Assembly (NCBI GenBank): GCA_030015575.1 | Contig: CM057344.1 | Coordinates: forward strand, 188,497,044-188,561,043 | Direction: 5' to 3' | From: Agapanthus africanus | Taxonomy: Eukaryota > Streptophyta > Magnoliopsida > Asparagales > Amaryllidaceae | Length of the DNA stretch: 64,000 nt | Shown here: piece after piece, positions 48,761-61,524 of the stretch | Layout: each line of letters begins with the position of its first letter | How positions within the stretch are numbered: the first letter of the stretch is position 1 | The notes under the pieces: generated by a model | The model's input: the letters and a program-made list of their open reading frames with translations, nothing else | Told to the model about the DNA's origin: nothing | Database searches by the model: none | Made by a program: the position numbers and the translations under genes

Positions 48761-51700
48761 CTAAGGCCATGTACTGGCGTATCGAAGACCTATCATCTCG
48801 ATCAGCCGCTCGAACTGAGTCTGGGGCAAGGCCTTGGTGAATGGATCTGCAGTGTTATCTTCTGAAGCAACCCTCCGAACCTCGATCTCCTGGCGATCCA
48901 CGATCTCCCTGATCAGGTGATACCGCCCCAAGATGTGTCTGGATCTCTGATGGGACCTGGGTTCCTTCGCTAAAGCTATAGCCCCGTTGTTGTCGCAATA
49001 CAGAGGTATTGGATCAACAATGGAAGGAACCACCTGAAGTTCTTTCAAGAACTTCCTCATCCAGACAGCTTCTTTTGCGGCATCAGATGCAGCGATGTAT
49101 TCCGCTTCCATCGTCGAGTCTGCAACGGTTTCCTGTTTGGAACTCTTCCAATACACCGCTCCTCCATTGAGGGTAAAGACAAAACCCGACATGAACTTGG
49201 AATCATCCTTGTCACTCTGGAAGCTGGAGTCAGCAAAGGCCTCGATCTGGAGGTCTTTTCTGCCATACACCAAGAACATCTCCTTAGTCCTTCTCAGGTA
49301 CTTGAGAATGTTCTTTACCGCTATCCAGTGTTTCTCCCCAGGGTTTGACTGATACCGGCTTACCACACTCAGTGCATAAGCTACATCCGGTCTGGTACAC
49401 AACATCGCATATATTATAGAGCCTACCGCAAAAGCGTAGGGTATAATAGACATACGATCCCTCTCCAAATCAGTCTTGGGAGACATCTCTTTAGAGAGGG
49501 TGATTCCGTGACAAGCCGGTAGGTTACCGCGCTTGGAATCTTCCATACTAAATCTCTTCAGTATGGTGTCGATGTACCTGGACTGTGAAAGTCCTAATAT
49601 CCTCTTAGATCTATCACGATGGATCCGGATCCCCAGGATGTATGAGGCATCACCCAGGTCTTTCATGGAGAACCTGTGTGACAAGAACCCCTTGACAGAT
49701 TGTAGCATTGGAATGTCATTTCCTATTAAGAGAATGTCATCCACGTATAAAACGAGGAATACTACAGTTCTCGCTACAAATCTACTATAGATTCATGGTT
49801 CATCTGGATTTTTGATAAAGCCAAATTCCTTGACCGTTTCATCAAAACAGATGTTCCAACTCCGCGATACCTGCTTTAGTCCATAGATGGACTTAAGCAA
49901 CTTGCACACCTTTCCGCTGCTCCCACTCTGAATGAAACCATCTGGTTGGTCCATATAGACACACTCCTTTAAATTTCCATTTAGAAAAGCGGTCTTTACG
50001 TCCATCTGCCAGATCTCATAATCGTGGAAGGAAGCAATGGCAAGAAGGATCCGAATGGATTTCAGCATAGCCACTGGAGAAAAGGTTTCGTCATAGTCCA
50101 AACCAGGTCTTTGACGAAAACCCTTTGCAACCAGTCTAGCTTTATAGGTCTCAACCTGTCCATCTACACCAATCTTCCTTTTGAAGATCCACTTGCATCC
50201 TACGGGTTTTACCCCGTCTGGAGCAATGTCCAACGTCCATACCTTGTTGGTGTACATGGACTCCATTTCGGTCCGCATTGCATCCAGCCATTTTACTGAG
50301 TCAACGGTCTGAACGGCCTGCTGGAAGCTAGTAGGCTCATCATAATCTATGATGCAATCCTCTCTATCCCCGTCTATGAGAAAACCGTAGTATCTCTCGG
50401 GCGGATGGGACTGCCTACTACTCCTGCGGAGCGGCGTAGGAATGTCCTGTTCTTTTGAACCCTCTGGTTCCACTAAGCTTTCAGTAATAGCTCGTGGTTC
50501 TGGAATTTCTTCCAGTTCTACTGTGCTCCCACTTATCTGGTTTTCCAAAAACTCAGTTTCCAAGAAGTAGGCATGACGAGAAACAAAAACCTTTTGTTCC
50601 TCTTCGCAGTAGAAGAAATATCCCTTGGAGTTCTTTGGATATCCCACGAACTTGCACTGTACTGAGCGTGCCTCGAGCTTGTCCGCATGCTGCTTTTTGA
50701 CAAAAGCTGGACTTCCCCATGTCTTAATGTGATTAAGATAGGGTCTCTTCCCACACCACATTTCATATGGTGTAGTAGGCACTGTCTTAGTGGGAACTCG
50801 GTTCAAAAGGTATGCAGCTGATTCTAGCGCATACCCCCAGAATGATCGCGGTAACTCAGTGTTACTCATCATGGACCGTACCATATCCAATAGGGTTTGG
50901 TTCCGTCTTTCTGATACACCGTTATGTTGCGGAGTGTATGGAGGAGTAAGCTGAGAGAGAATTCCGTTCTCTTTTAAATAGTCCAGGAACTCGGCACTCA
51001 AGTATTCACCACCTCGATTCGATCTTAGGATCTTGATACTTTTGCCGGTTTATTTTTCTACTTCATTCTTATATTCCTGGAATTTTCCAAAGGCTTCGGA
51101 CTTATGTTTCATTAAGAAGACATAACCGTACCTTGAAAAGTCATCCGTAAAAGTAATGAAGTAAGAATAACCGCTTCACGCATGTGTAGACATTGGACCG
51201 CACACGTCGCTGTGTATGAGTCCCAAGAGCTCGCTCGCCCTTACTCCGTGTCCAGTAAATGGAGTCTTTGTCATCTTTCCTTTGAGACAGGATTGACAAG
51301 TGGCATACGATTGATATTCGAACGGATTCAAATATCCTTCTGTATGTAACTTCGTCAACTTTCTCTCATTGATGTGACCTAGTCTACAATGCCATAAGAA
51401 AGTCTGATTGATTTCTGGAGACTTTCTTTTGTGTGTATTCTGGACATTGAAAATCTGTGGTTGGTCTAATACGTATATACCATTGCTCAATGTACCTGAC
51501 CCAATCAGAACTTGATTAAGGTGAATGTTTACAACATTACTTACAAACGCAAATTCATAACCTTCTTTAGAAACCAAAGATACAGAAATGATATTACAAG
51601 TTGCGTTGGGTACAAAAAAGCAATTACGCAAAACCAAAACATATTCATCTGACATTCCCAGGTGATAGTCCCCCACGGCCTTAGCATCCATGCTAGCTCC

Positions 51701-52711
51701 GTTTGCAACTTTGAGGGTCATGTCACCTGCCTTCAAAACCCTACGGTTTCTCAATGCCTGCAAAGAATTACAGATATGAGATCCTGATCCGGTGTCCAAT
51801 ACCCAGAAAGTAGAGTTTATTGAAAGACAGTTTTCAATAACATACACACCTGAAGCTGAAGCTGCAACCTGCTTCAATTCCTGTGTCCTGGCTTTCCAAG
51901 CCCTGCAATCATTCTTCCAGTGTCCTTTCTTATAACAATAGAAGCATTCTTCCTTATCCACAAGCTTTCCCACTTTCTTTGTTGCTTTTTCCTTTCCCTT
52001 CGTATCCACTTTACTAACACCGCCCCTTGGTTTGGCGGGGGCTTTCTTCTTCTTTCCCTTGGCTTTCGTCTTGGACCTAGAAGAAGAAGATCCTCCTACA
52101 AACAAAGTGGATGTTTCCCTACCTTTCTGTAGGGTGCCCTCTGCGCTCCTCAGCATGTTGAGGAGTTCTGAAAGTTCAACTTCCTTTTCTTGTAAGTTGA
52201 AGTTCAGTATAAACTGGGCGTAAGTGGAAAGAAGAGACTGAAGAATCAAGTCCGTATAGAGCTCATTCTCCAACGTGGTCCCAAGTTCCGCGAGCTCCTC
52301 AATGTAGCCAATCATCTTAAGCACGTGTTCCGCTACCGATGATCCGACGGCCAATCTTGCCGAAAATAACTTCTTCGACACTTTGTATCTTGCGATACGA
52401 GATTGCTCTCCATACAGTTCTTTTGTATGAAGAAATATGGATTCCAGGTCCATATTCTCGTGCCTCCTCTGATGTTCATTGTCCATAGAGGCAAGCACGA
52501 GGCACTTGGCCTTCGCGCAGTCTAGTTCCCAGGTCTTACGGATTTCCTTATCCGCGATGCTGGTTTTGGGACCTGGGACAGGGGGAGCTTTGGTGGTAAG
52601 AAGATACCCCAGCTTGTCGTAAGTGATTGCCATCTTGACATTCCTGAGCCAATCTTTATAGTTTGGCCCTGTCAGTATGTTTTTATCTAGGAGTAACTTA
52701 AGTCCAGTCAT
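48761..52711 (-). pseudogene. Gag-pol coding region of copia C
   Basis: The start is the ATG ending at 52711 (MTGLKLLLDKNILTGPNYKDW). Order on the minus strand: gag with CCHC knuckle (CFYCYKKGHWKNDC, near 51910-51955), protease (VLDTGSGSHIC, near 51790), GAG-pre-integrase zinc finger (near 51290-51410), integrase core (LIHSDVCGPM near 51200, PYTPQHNGVSERRN near 50930), reverse transcriptase (about 49690-50270), and RNase H to 48761 (YCDNNGAIALAKEP, ADPFTKALP). It is very close to B at protein level. A relic with about two or three breaks. Confidence 0.95.
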
Positions 52712-54798
52712 GTCGATTGGTCGCTGCAATTAGGAGAGAGAAGAAACACTCAGCATGATGCTCTTGCAAGTTTAGAATGGTTTTTAATTTGTCTAAACAG
52801 GATGGCTCCCACTGTTTCTCGAATCCCTCCTCAAACCAAAAAGGAAGAATTAGTCAGGATCAATCTCACCGTACAATACTTGCTTAACCGTTCAGCCAGG
52901 CCAGTGTTGGTACTTCGAGGGAGGTTTTCCAACGCTTTCGCGAAGTTCCTTAATTAAATAACCTCTTTTCCCTGGGGGCGTAGCCTCGCTAACACCTTTC
53001 TAGACACCTACTTGGTTTATAGCATTGATCGTTTAGCGAGAAATTTCCCGAGGAGTAGCATATACTCACAGTAGGATCGGGATCCAAATATCATCGCGTG
53101 ACGAAACTGAAGGAATCCTACCAGAATCATTATACTCCAAGTGGTATGCAACACTAGCAAGTTTCAGTTCTTTTGAAACTCCCGATGTGGATTTTTGCCC
53201 CATGCTCTTATGACCTTGAGTTTGGCCAACAAATCATAAGTCACATGTCAAGTTCTACCCATCGTTCTCCAGGTTAATTTGAATCCACCCGCACCTACCC
53301 TTGACTTTGGCCAACAAGGCAGTATGACTGTTCCAAACTAACGCATCTATCTATGCTGCACATGAATACCCAATAGCTACCAATCACTATGCCTTGACTT
53401 TGGCCAACAAACATAGCTTGAATACTATTGACCATCCATGTGAAACGACGGAGGGCTACGAATGGTTTTGGCGAAACCGTGAACGTAGTGAACTTGATAT
53501 AATCGATGGAACGAGATAGCTTTTAAAAGGAGTGGCTCAAGCTCCGCATTTAAAAGTTAGTTTTGAAAAGAACCGAGTGGTTTTTCGAAAGTGTTCCAAC
53601 GACTTTTACTTGGTTTATCTTTCTTGCATTAGTTCTTTTAATGCGTGATATTCTTGCATTAGTTCTTTTAATGCGTCCCATCATTTAATCCTACCATTGC
53701 AGAAAACAACCAAAATATGACGTACGCTTATGCCATTCGCATTCGCCACGGGGCCCCGTCATTATCCGTTAGGTTACTTAACTAACGACAGAGCGGGGGC
53801 TGGGCTAGCGTGGCTGTAAAACATAAGCAACGCCTAAATAATATCATATATAGATATACTGTAATGATAGCCATTTCAGATCATAGATGAACACATTAGA
53901 TATACTAGGAATCCGCAATTCGTACGAGCCTGTAACGAAAAGCAGATTACACGGTCGCGGTGAATAGCCAATACCCCACCCAAGACCCCTACGGGTGCGG
54001 CAAACTACCCGCCAAGTACCCGAAGCGAAGCAACCTTCCTCAACTCCGTGAGTAGGCCACTCGGCACTTCGGCATACCCGGTAGTTTATGCACCCCCTCC
54101 ATGGGTCTATCCTAGGAGCAAAAACAGTAAAAAGAAATTATACAATGACGGCTACAACCCCGACCCGGTTGTGCGGTCATACAAATAATTATTACATCAA
54201 TTTATAAATTTACATGAATTGAAAGAAAAGAAAACTCTCGTCTCATAACCCCCGGCTATTCACCCGCGACAATCCAATGAATTCATATACACATTCCAAT
54301 AACATTACAGATCACAGATTTGTATAACCCCCTCTAATCGACATATAGCGATTAGCAGACGTTCAATACAAATATCATATTACAGAAAAACCCGTCAGCT
54401 AAAGTCTTTTAGAAGTTCGATCAAAAATACGGATTTTTAGGACCCCAAAAATAAAATTTTCGTTCTGAAAAATCTGGGCTGAAAATACATATACCAAAAT
54501 TCCCAAAATAACCCCATAAGCACACTGTAGCAAAGAACAACCAGAGAGGAGCCAGGACGGCCGCGGAACCGCGGCAACAGCAAGCTATTGCCGCGTTTCC
54601 GCGGCGCAATGAAGAGATCAGGTGATCATTTTTCTACAGTATATTTTAAAAACCCTGAGTCGATTTTTGATGCATGATTTATCATTTTTACAGAACATAA
54701 AAAATCGACAGCAAGTTTGAAAACGGGGTTCATTTCGGGACTTTTTCTTTGATCGATCTTCTAGCTACTTTGCTAACATGTTAGATAGAGTTTAACTA
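52712..54798 (-). other. Untranslated leader of copia C
   Basis: A 2.1-kb leader aligning with that of B. Hairpins are at 53207-53240 (outer stem CTTATGA/TCATAAG), 53301-53314 (core) and 53387-53416 (CTATG/CATAG), with loop TTTG as written on the plus strand. The palindromic block is at 53768-53786. A duplicated TTCTTGCATTAGTTCTTTTA string lies near 53628-53675. No gene is seen. Confidence 0.7.
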
Positions 54799-54811
54799 GG
54801 CTCTGATATCA
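54799..54811 (-). other. Primer-binding site of copia C
   Basis: Initiator tRNA-Met type site on the minus strand, one base from the 5' LTR. Confidence 0.85.
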
Positions 54812-54812
54812 C

Positions 54813-56976
54813 TGTAAGTCCATGCTACCTCTCCCGGTACTTTCGAACAAGCGGAATTTGGTGAAAAACAATTTTCTTAGAGGTGGTAACATGGACTTAA
54901 AACCCGGATCTTTGTTAAACATCTAACTAACAACCTATCTACGAGTTGCTAACTATTCGGTTAGGGGTTTATACCTTTCTTTTTCTCGAACTCCTTCGTC
55001 TTCAAGGTTCGATGGTCGTCCGAATCGGCTTCTCCCCGTCGTCTCCTTGCGCCGAAGATAGATCCACCTGAAAGCTTCAACCTTTGGCTCCTTCTTCGAA
55101 CTTTGAAGAAACTAGTTCACCCGGTTTGCTAAACCTTGTGAACTAGAGTGAGTAGAGAAGAGTTTGTATGGGATTTTATCTATGGTTCTTGGTTCTCAAC
55201 TTATGAGACAAGTGAACCATAGAGTCAAGAGAGGGAGAGCAAGAGGAGGAGATGAGAGCTCAAGAACAAGAGAGAGAATGAGCATGAAAGAATGAGAGAA
55301 GACTTTTCTCATTTGGCTCTCATAATCCAAAACAATCATAACACCTCATATCAATCAAGTATTATGTGATGGTTTAAGCAACCATAGCCATATCATTTCA
55401 TGCACTCATTTTGCACAAAAGAGCAAGCAAGCAAAAGTCTTTGCCATGAAATGATAGCTATAGTTATCATGATGGTCAACTACTCAAGCCTAGTCAACCG
55501 GTCAACAAAGTCAACAAGTCAACAAAAGTCAACAAGTCAACAAAGTCAATCCCTCAACAACCATGTCACCATAATACTTAATTAATATAATTGTTAATCA
55601 CATATCATATTTTCATTAGGGTTGAGCAAAAAGTCAATAGTCAACTGTCAACGGTCAACAACCCTAATGAGAATCCCCTACGTCTGTCTCTCCGTCAACT
55701 GTGCATACACACCCGCATCCGCGTTCCGAGGAACACGAATGCATACTTGATAAAACCAATCCCAAAAGGTACACTAGGATCTGGCTTAAACCAAAGCCCG
55801 CTAGTGTGAACTGTCCGGACACTGTACGTGCACAAGTGCACGGATGTGACCGAACCCTGTCGCAAAACCATGCGACCTGTCGCAAAACCATGCGACCTCT
55901 ACTCTTTTGCCTAAAGGCGAATAGCTTTCTGTGTGGGACTCTAAAGACTCGACACTACGCTGGCAGTAGGTTTAACCACAGACCGCAAGTGGCACTAGCT
56001 GTGCGTAACGGTCCCCAGGTAGATGCCGACAAGAAGACTGACGAGGCGAAACTCATCTGAACTCCTACTGAGCCTGAATGTGACATTCTCCGTACTGTCC
56101 GGTCTGTTCGTCTGATACATCGCATGGCGGGCCTAGAGGGGCGGTAAACGTCAGTCCCCTAATAGCGGTACAAGTCGTGTCGGAGTGAAGCCCAATACAC
56201 CCTGAGATAACACTGGAAACCTACCAGTATATCCCGCTTGCCCTGGCCAGGGACTACTCGTGTAATGGCTCTCCTAGACACAGCGCGATGTCAACCCCCA
56301 ATACCGGGAGAGACGAATCCTGTCTAACCGTCACTGCCTCCAAGTGCTTCGGGACTGCACCCAACTACTACCTGTTTGCATGACTCCTTTGAGCCATGGT
56401 AGGGTAGTAATCAAATTGCAGTGGGAACACACTCGAGGCGAAGTGACAGTGTCAAGTCAGCGGACTAAGCTGTACTCATGTCACCTGGGAACTGATAACT
56501 GACGATAGGTATAATACCAACCGGTCAGTTCCCGACGAGTCCTGTCCAGTGTACTCATAACCCAACGAGCACCCGCATACTATCTCCAGTACGACGTACT
56601 GACGGCTGTGGGACAGACCGTCTCCCACACTGGGATGAGAAGCGCATGCGCTAGTCTACTCCGGAGTATCGATGCCCTGTCTCGATAGTCCTGCGACTAG
56701 GGACCTGCATAAGGATGTGCTTACAGATTACCTAGCCCCACTAGTGTGACTGCCATCACAACGCTGGTAATCAAGCAAAGATCCTAAGGGCTCCACTAAT
56801 GCGTATAGGTGATATAATAAAATAAACACATGTACACATTGAAGTAGAAACAAACCAAGTAGCATACTACTATTTTGAGCAAGATTGTATCTACAAGGTG
56901 AATATCCCAAGCTTCCATTAAGTAATATACAAACCAGTATGATACAGTAATGGCCTCTAGGGCATATACACTAACA
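54813..56976 (-). repeat. 5' LTR of copia C
   Basis: 2164 bp, co-linear with 46599-48746. It carries the TTGAC array (about 55475-55700) and the 16-bp inverted repeat near 55610-55673 with one mismatch. It is followed by the ACATC duplication and resumed E LTR. Confidence 0.95.
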
Positions 56977-59106
56977 ACATCCGCAATAATCTCATATCAG
57001 GGGACCGGCAGGGTATAAATCATCTCAATCGACTCGCATCCGTATACCAACAAATCACCAAATCATCATATCGCGTCATATATCCTTTTCATCGCATTTA
57101 TATCTCTCATCAAGTCAATTTTACAAATACATGCCACCTTTACTGCAAGCATAAGGATCTAATCTAACATACACACCCGAACCATACAAACAGTTTTTTG
57201 AAAGCTGCGAATCGTAATTTTGAAAGTAGGGGCTACGGTGTTTTTAAAGAAAGGATATCATTCGAAAATCCGTAACGTCCCTCACAGTACATGTTTAAAA
57301 GATGCATACGATTATTTAGTTTAGAAATAAGTATGGTTCGGATAACGCATCTACGTCGGCTATCTAGTCCTATAGTACCCTAAACGGCAATATCATCAAA
57401 TATCATCCTCAAGTCCCGTCATCACCTACTAGCCATATCATATCGCTTCTCACTATCCTTTAGTTTCAATTATGGTTCTCTAAATACCTTTTAACTCTAT
57501 CTAGTTTCCTATTAAAGGTTTCGTTAACCATTTACTATGAATCGGTTTCCATCAAAGACTTGCGGGGATGCTATACGCCATCCACCCGACTTCCCCTGTG
57601 GATATAGATCCATTCACCTTGATGCTTGCTTGCCGAAGTCGATGACGCCACGCTCCGTCGCCTCGGAATCCACGCGAAGGTACCTACAATAATACACAGT
57701 CGCAATCGTTTATTAAAATCGAATCCGGAAACCAAAACGGCACATGGATCTCCTATAGGTTAGAACCTATAGCCTACGCGTGCAAAAACAATCAAACAAC
57801 CCTTGTTGTCAATGTACAAACATCCAACAACCAAATATGAATCCAAATCTCAAGAATTAGCATTTCAAAATATGGAAAATATAGCCAAAAACACCCTAAA
57901 GTTCTCCTAGATTTTGACTCAGATCAAACTAGCCAATTTTGCATATAGGGTTGCTCTAGATATCACCTAAGGGACTCACCGACTAAAATTCAACACATTT
58001 CCTCCCGACATGGCCGCAAATTGCGGCCAAAATGAATAAATCTGCGGCCAAAATGTAGGGGTAGGGGCTCAGGTTTTCAGGCTACACTCCAGGTTACCTG
58101 CTCATCTCTCAGTCTTCGCTAAATAATTTTCCAGGTCTCCGAGTCACTCCAGATTCCTAAATACCATCACAATTCTCACAATTTTCCGATGTAAGGTTTC
58201 TAAGTTTGGGGTTTGGGGTTCTATATCTGCTTTCAGTCCATAAAGCTAACTCTAGAGGGTTTATAAGGTCTCTACTAACCTCAATTTCATGTTTGGATTC
58301 AATTCCAATCTTAACCTCTTCTAGAAACTTCCAAAGTTCACATATCCATACCAAATCGATTCTAAACTTAAGCTAGAATATAACAAACTAAAAACTAAAC
58401 AAATCGGTTGAGATTATACCTCAATGATGCCACCAAGTAAAACCCTAGAAGTCCCAAGTCATCAAAATCCCACTTTTCTTGGTCAAATGTGATGAGGGTG
58501 AGGAGATGATCATTTTTTGTGAAAGGGATATAGAGTTTTGAGGAAGGGTTTGGGATGGGTCATGAGGGCAGAGGAGGTGGAGAAGGAGTTGAAGAAGAAG
58601 AAGAAAACAAAAGGGAATGGGGAATGAGGTAGCCCCACTCTCTCCCCCACACTTATTCTCACTCCCTTTTCTCTCTCATAGCATGCTCATCTCATCATTA
58701 TGTCCCCCCCTCTCTCTCCTCAATCATTTCTCTTTTCTTTTTTTTTCTTTTCCTACCCAAAACCCCAACCATAATATAAAACAACACAAATGAAATAATA
58801 TATAACATGTCATGGTGCACTAACCATGAAAACTGTAGAAACGCGGATTTGGCCTAATCGCGATTAGCAGTACGCTAATCGGGGTTTTATCAAAACATCA
58901 TATAAATAATTTTAAAAATACCAAATCCCTTAAATATATTATTAAATGAATAAATAATTTTAATTTCCAATTATTTCACAATTATTGGTATATATTTATA
59001 CCCTTTTTCGAAAACCCCAATTTCACAAATCGGGCAGTTTTCGGGAAATATATTATTTTAATATTAAATTCCAAAAATAATATTTTATATTTTCTGAAAT
59101 GTTACA

Positions 59107-59640
59107 CAGACATCTGTTCGACGATTACTGTGAGTATTCGGTTTGAAATTTAACTCAAAAACTAGGCTTTTAGAGGCAATTTTGTAATTTCGACATATTA
59201 AATTATAGAGGCTATATATAGGGTCTTAGAGTTATTAATTAGGTTTGATAATTTTTATTATAAAATTTTAAAGGGTGTCATCGCTCTATAAGGGATCAAG
59301 ATCATCGTATAAAGATCTTTAGAGAGCTTTAGATCATAAAGCATAAGGAGTAAACGACGTCTCCATAAGGAATTTAGGCTATCGAATGTGAAGGAGAATT
59401 TATAGAAGGAGATAGATCTTGTAGGAGTTCATAAAAAGAGGGTGTAATAATTCTCTGTAAGGTTTTCTTCTTCTTAAGTTCTAAGAAAGGTTTTCCCTGT
59501 TTTCCCCCAAATCTCTTTTGTAATTTTTATTGCGGTTTGCATATGGGTTTCTTTTGTTATTCGTTTATAAGGTGTTCCGCTGCGTTGCTGATCAGTTTTG
59601 CGGTAGCTACATATATTGCTGCCAATGAATCATCCAAAGA
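59107..59640 (+). other. Unassigned AT-rich stretch, possible old copia-type LTR remnant
   Basis: Outside element E. A TATA-like CTATATATAGGG is at about 59211-59222 after a GGCAATTTTGTAATTTC string, and a GTTCCGCTGCGTTG string follows at about 59571. These remind me of plant LTR promoters and LTR ends, but no primer site, partner LTR or coding region confirms it. The open frame 59537-59830 begins with a hydrophobic stretch (MGFFCYSFIRCSAALLISFA). I do not recognise it. Confidence 0.25.
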
Positions 59641-60380
59641 TCAAGTCAAATTTAGGGTCTTAAAGCAAGACTTGGCAAAAAATACTAAATATTTTGGTTT
59701 AGGGCACAAGGAGCAACAAACAATGTCATTTTTGCTGCTGCTAACCAATACAATTAACAATACAAACACACGTAAAAAGTTAGGAAAACGAAAGCTCTCA
59801 TCGATCAAAACAATGAAATTACCCACATGAAAACAAAACCTTAAGAGTATCCGTATCATTTTCAGATCTGAACGCTTATATTAATATTATTATTAGAAAC
59901 CTTAAAAGAAACATATCATGATTCTAATTTTATAACAAGCAACACAAGGGACTGGACATAAGAGTTGCAGGGGGATATGACTAATGACAATCATATAGAT
60001 TATTCCTGTTGGTAAAAAAACCAATTCATAGATTAGATCAAAGCTTAGGGTTTAAAACAAACAAAATTATTCTCATTAAGGGTGGCCATTAATCCAAAAT
60101 AAAATTTAAAAATTAAAAAAAAATGGCCATGGAGGTCGGAATCTCCCAGATGTTGTCCACCGTTGATCTTACGGCCAGCGGGGCTGAACAGTTGAGATTG
60201 ATGGTGAAGATTGGGCACGGATCTCAATGGGTTGTTGGTTGTTGTTAATGCCGAGCTATCTGCAAAGGAAGTCTCGGGGTGGGAAACCACATAGGATCAT
60301 CCGACGATCAAGTCCCGAGGAATAGATCGACAGAGTAGCGGCATATTGGATTCAATTCGAGTTACCTGAGTTGTCTGGAA
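59641..60380. other. Intergenic-like sequence, nothing recognised
   Basis: AT-rich to 60115 with an A-run near 60108-60123, then more balanced. Short frames on both strands (for example 60045-60290 minus) have no recognisable domain or convincing gene context. Confidence 0.4.
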
Positions 60381-60647
60381 GAGTGGTTTATATAGCGGTC
60401 GTATAGAGCGAGCCGATGCGAGATTCTCGCCGTCCGTTACGTCCCTGCGTCACGTTCGCGTTGATGGATTCGCATTGATGGACGTGAACGTCCATTAACG
60501 GCGAGATAAGCTCATTAACAGCGAGATACGCTAGCGTGAGATGCGGGACGTGGAGTGGCGGTGTCTCGTCGTGGCGAGATATACGGAGCCATTACGGAGG
60601 CGTTCGTGCTCCGTGCTCCCGGCCAAACAGGGGGCGCTAAGGAACCT

Positions 60648-60717
60648 CGGCTATAGGATAGCTCGGAGACGAGTAAGTGAGCTGAGGAGTCTCAGCTATA
60701 GGATAGCTCGGAGACAA
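60648..60717. repeat. Short direct repeat, about 44-bp period
   Basis: Two copies of CTATAGGATAGCTCGGAGAC, preceded by CTCGG or CTCAG, lie 44 bp apart in remnant G. Confidence 0.8.
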
Positions 60718-61381
60718 GTTATTGGCTGGCGGTCAGCCGAAAGAGGAACGTACTCTGGGGAGGTCTTCTAAAAGGTCGGGTGCAACCTCGGAGGCGAGGC
60801 GCCGAGGAATGTCCCCAATGTATCAAACTTATTTCAGCTCCGTAGCCCCTAGGAATCTAGTGGGCTTACGTAGATGACACATCATCCGCTACGTGTCGTG
60901 TTCTGGGAAATTCTCATATATGAGTATCATCATTAGTCCTCCACTCTTGTTCCGATCTATTTATGGGTCAGGTACAGAGTAGTCTGCTCAGTTTTCTCTG
61001 TTTAACTTGGTGTCGAGAATTCTTCATGGTGGTTTGTCCAGGAACGACATGGCGTTCGGCGGTTGTGTCTCTTCGATCTATGAGTCTATGTTGCGTTTAC
61101 CGTGCACCTTAGTTTTTGTGTGTATCCCCGATGACATCAGCGGATTACCGAGAGGGCAGTGCCATAATGAAGAAGTCGCTTCGCTTATTCATGCCATCGA
61201 TTTCATGCCACGTATCTATAATTGGATGGCGGATTGCGAGATGTCGCTTCCTCCGGTTGGATCCACGTGAGGGGGGAAGCGCCAAATGGTTAGCTACCGC
61301 GTGTCGCCATCGGGCCCATGGGGCGCGACGGTTCGTTTTGGCGGGAGAGAATTTGGGCCGTCAGATGGCCTTTGCCGAGTG

Positions 61382-61390
61382 TATAAATAG
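61382..61390 (+). promoter_or_regulatory. TATA box of remnant G
   Basis: TATAAATAG followed by GGGAGG, with a CTTTACTTTGC pyrimidine-type start region about 30 bp downstream. Consistent with a plant RNA polymerase II promoter feeding the coding remnant that begins near 61525. Confidence 0.5.
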
Positions 61391-61524
61391 GGGAGGCTTA
61401 TCTCTAGGAAACACCTTTACTTTGCTTGCTTTTTGTCGTCTGTGGTTTGCTCGACGTTCCCGCTTTTAGGTTGGATCCCCATTCTAAATTTTTCTCCAGT
61501 TATTCTTCCCTTGAATCAAGTCAG

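Larger units (their letters stand above)
46599..56976 (-). mobile_element. Copia element C (Angela/BARE-1-like), sister of B
   Basis: Element of 10.4 kb on the minus strand in the right LTR of E. All parts are present: 5' LTR 54813-56976, primer-binding site, leader, gag-pol, polypurine tract and 3' LTR 46599-48746. I counted about 40 differences plus a few small length changes between its LTRs (about 2 per cent), so it is older than B. Its polyprotein and LTRs are of the same subfamily as B. It is broken, with about two or three breaks in the coding region. Confidence 0.95.
14355..59106 (-). mobile_element. Gypsy-type element E, LARD-like host of the nest
   Basis: This old LTR element on the minus strand hosts A, D and C. 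With insertions removed its LTRs are about 4.3 kb (right LTR complete: 44437-46598 plus 56982-59106). Its interior is about 3.5 kb. LTR ends are TGTAACATTTCAG and GGTCGTGACA on the minus strand. The polypurine tract and tRNA-Met primer site match gypsy D in form and position. No retroviral domain is recognisable in the interior. LTRs near 4.5 kb with a non-coding interior near 3.5 kb are the proportions described for large retrotransposon derivatives (LARDs), so a non-autonomous partner of a Tekay-like gypsy is the best guess. Its left end and the partner of the possible target duplication CAGAC (59107-59111) are off-window. Confidence 0.75.
44437..59106 (-). repeat. Right (5') LTR of gypsy E, split by copia C
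   Basis: Pieces 44437-46598 and 56982-59106, about 4.3 kb without C. It holds the uninterrupted sites for copia A (45047-45051) and gypsy D (45446-45450). It ends ...AATGTTACA at 59106, beyond which unrelated sequence begins. This LTR has the same end sequences as D (TGTCACGACC...GTTACA on plus) but little internal similarity. Confidence 0.85.
60380..61520 (+). repeat. Probable LTR/leader region of gypsy-type remnant G
   Basis: GC-rich, CpG-rich sequence unlike its neighbours, without a convincing gene. It holds a short tandem repeat (60648-60717) and a good TATA box, TATAAATAG, at 61382-61390 about 140 bp upstream of the coding remnant. Boundaries and primer site are not identified, so calling it an LTR is an inference from position. 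Confidence 0.35.

Noticed and set aside
60045-60290. Minus-strand frame as a first exon of a host gene
   Set aside because: It runs through an A/T homopolymer, has no recognisable domain, and no splice context could be shown.
61007-61469. Two overlapping open frames upstream of remnant G
   Set aside because: They lie across the TATA-box region, have no known motif, and overlap each other in different frames.
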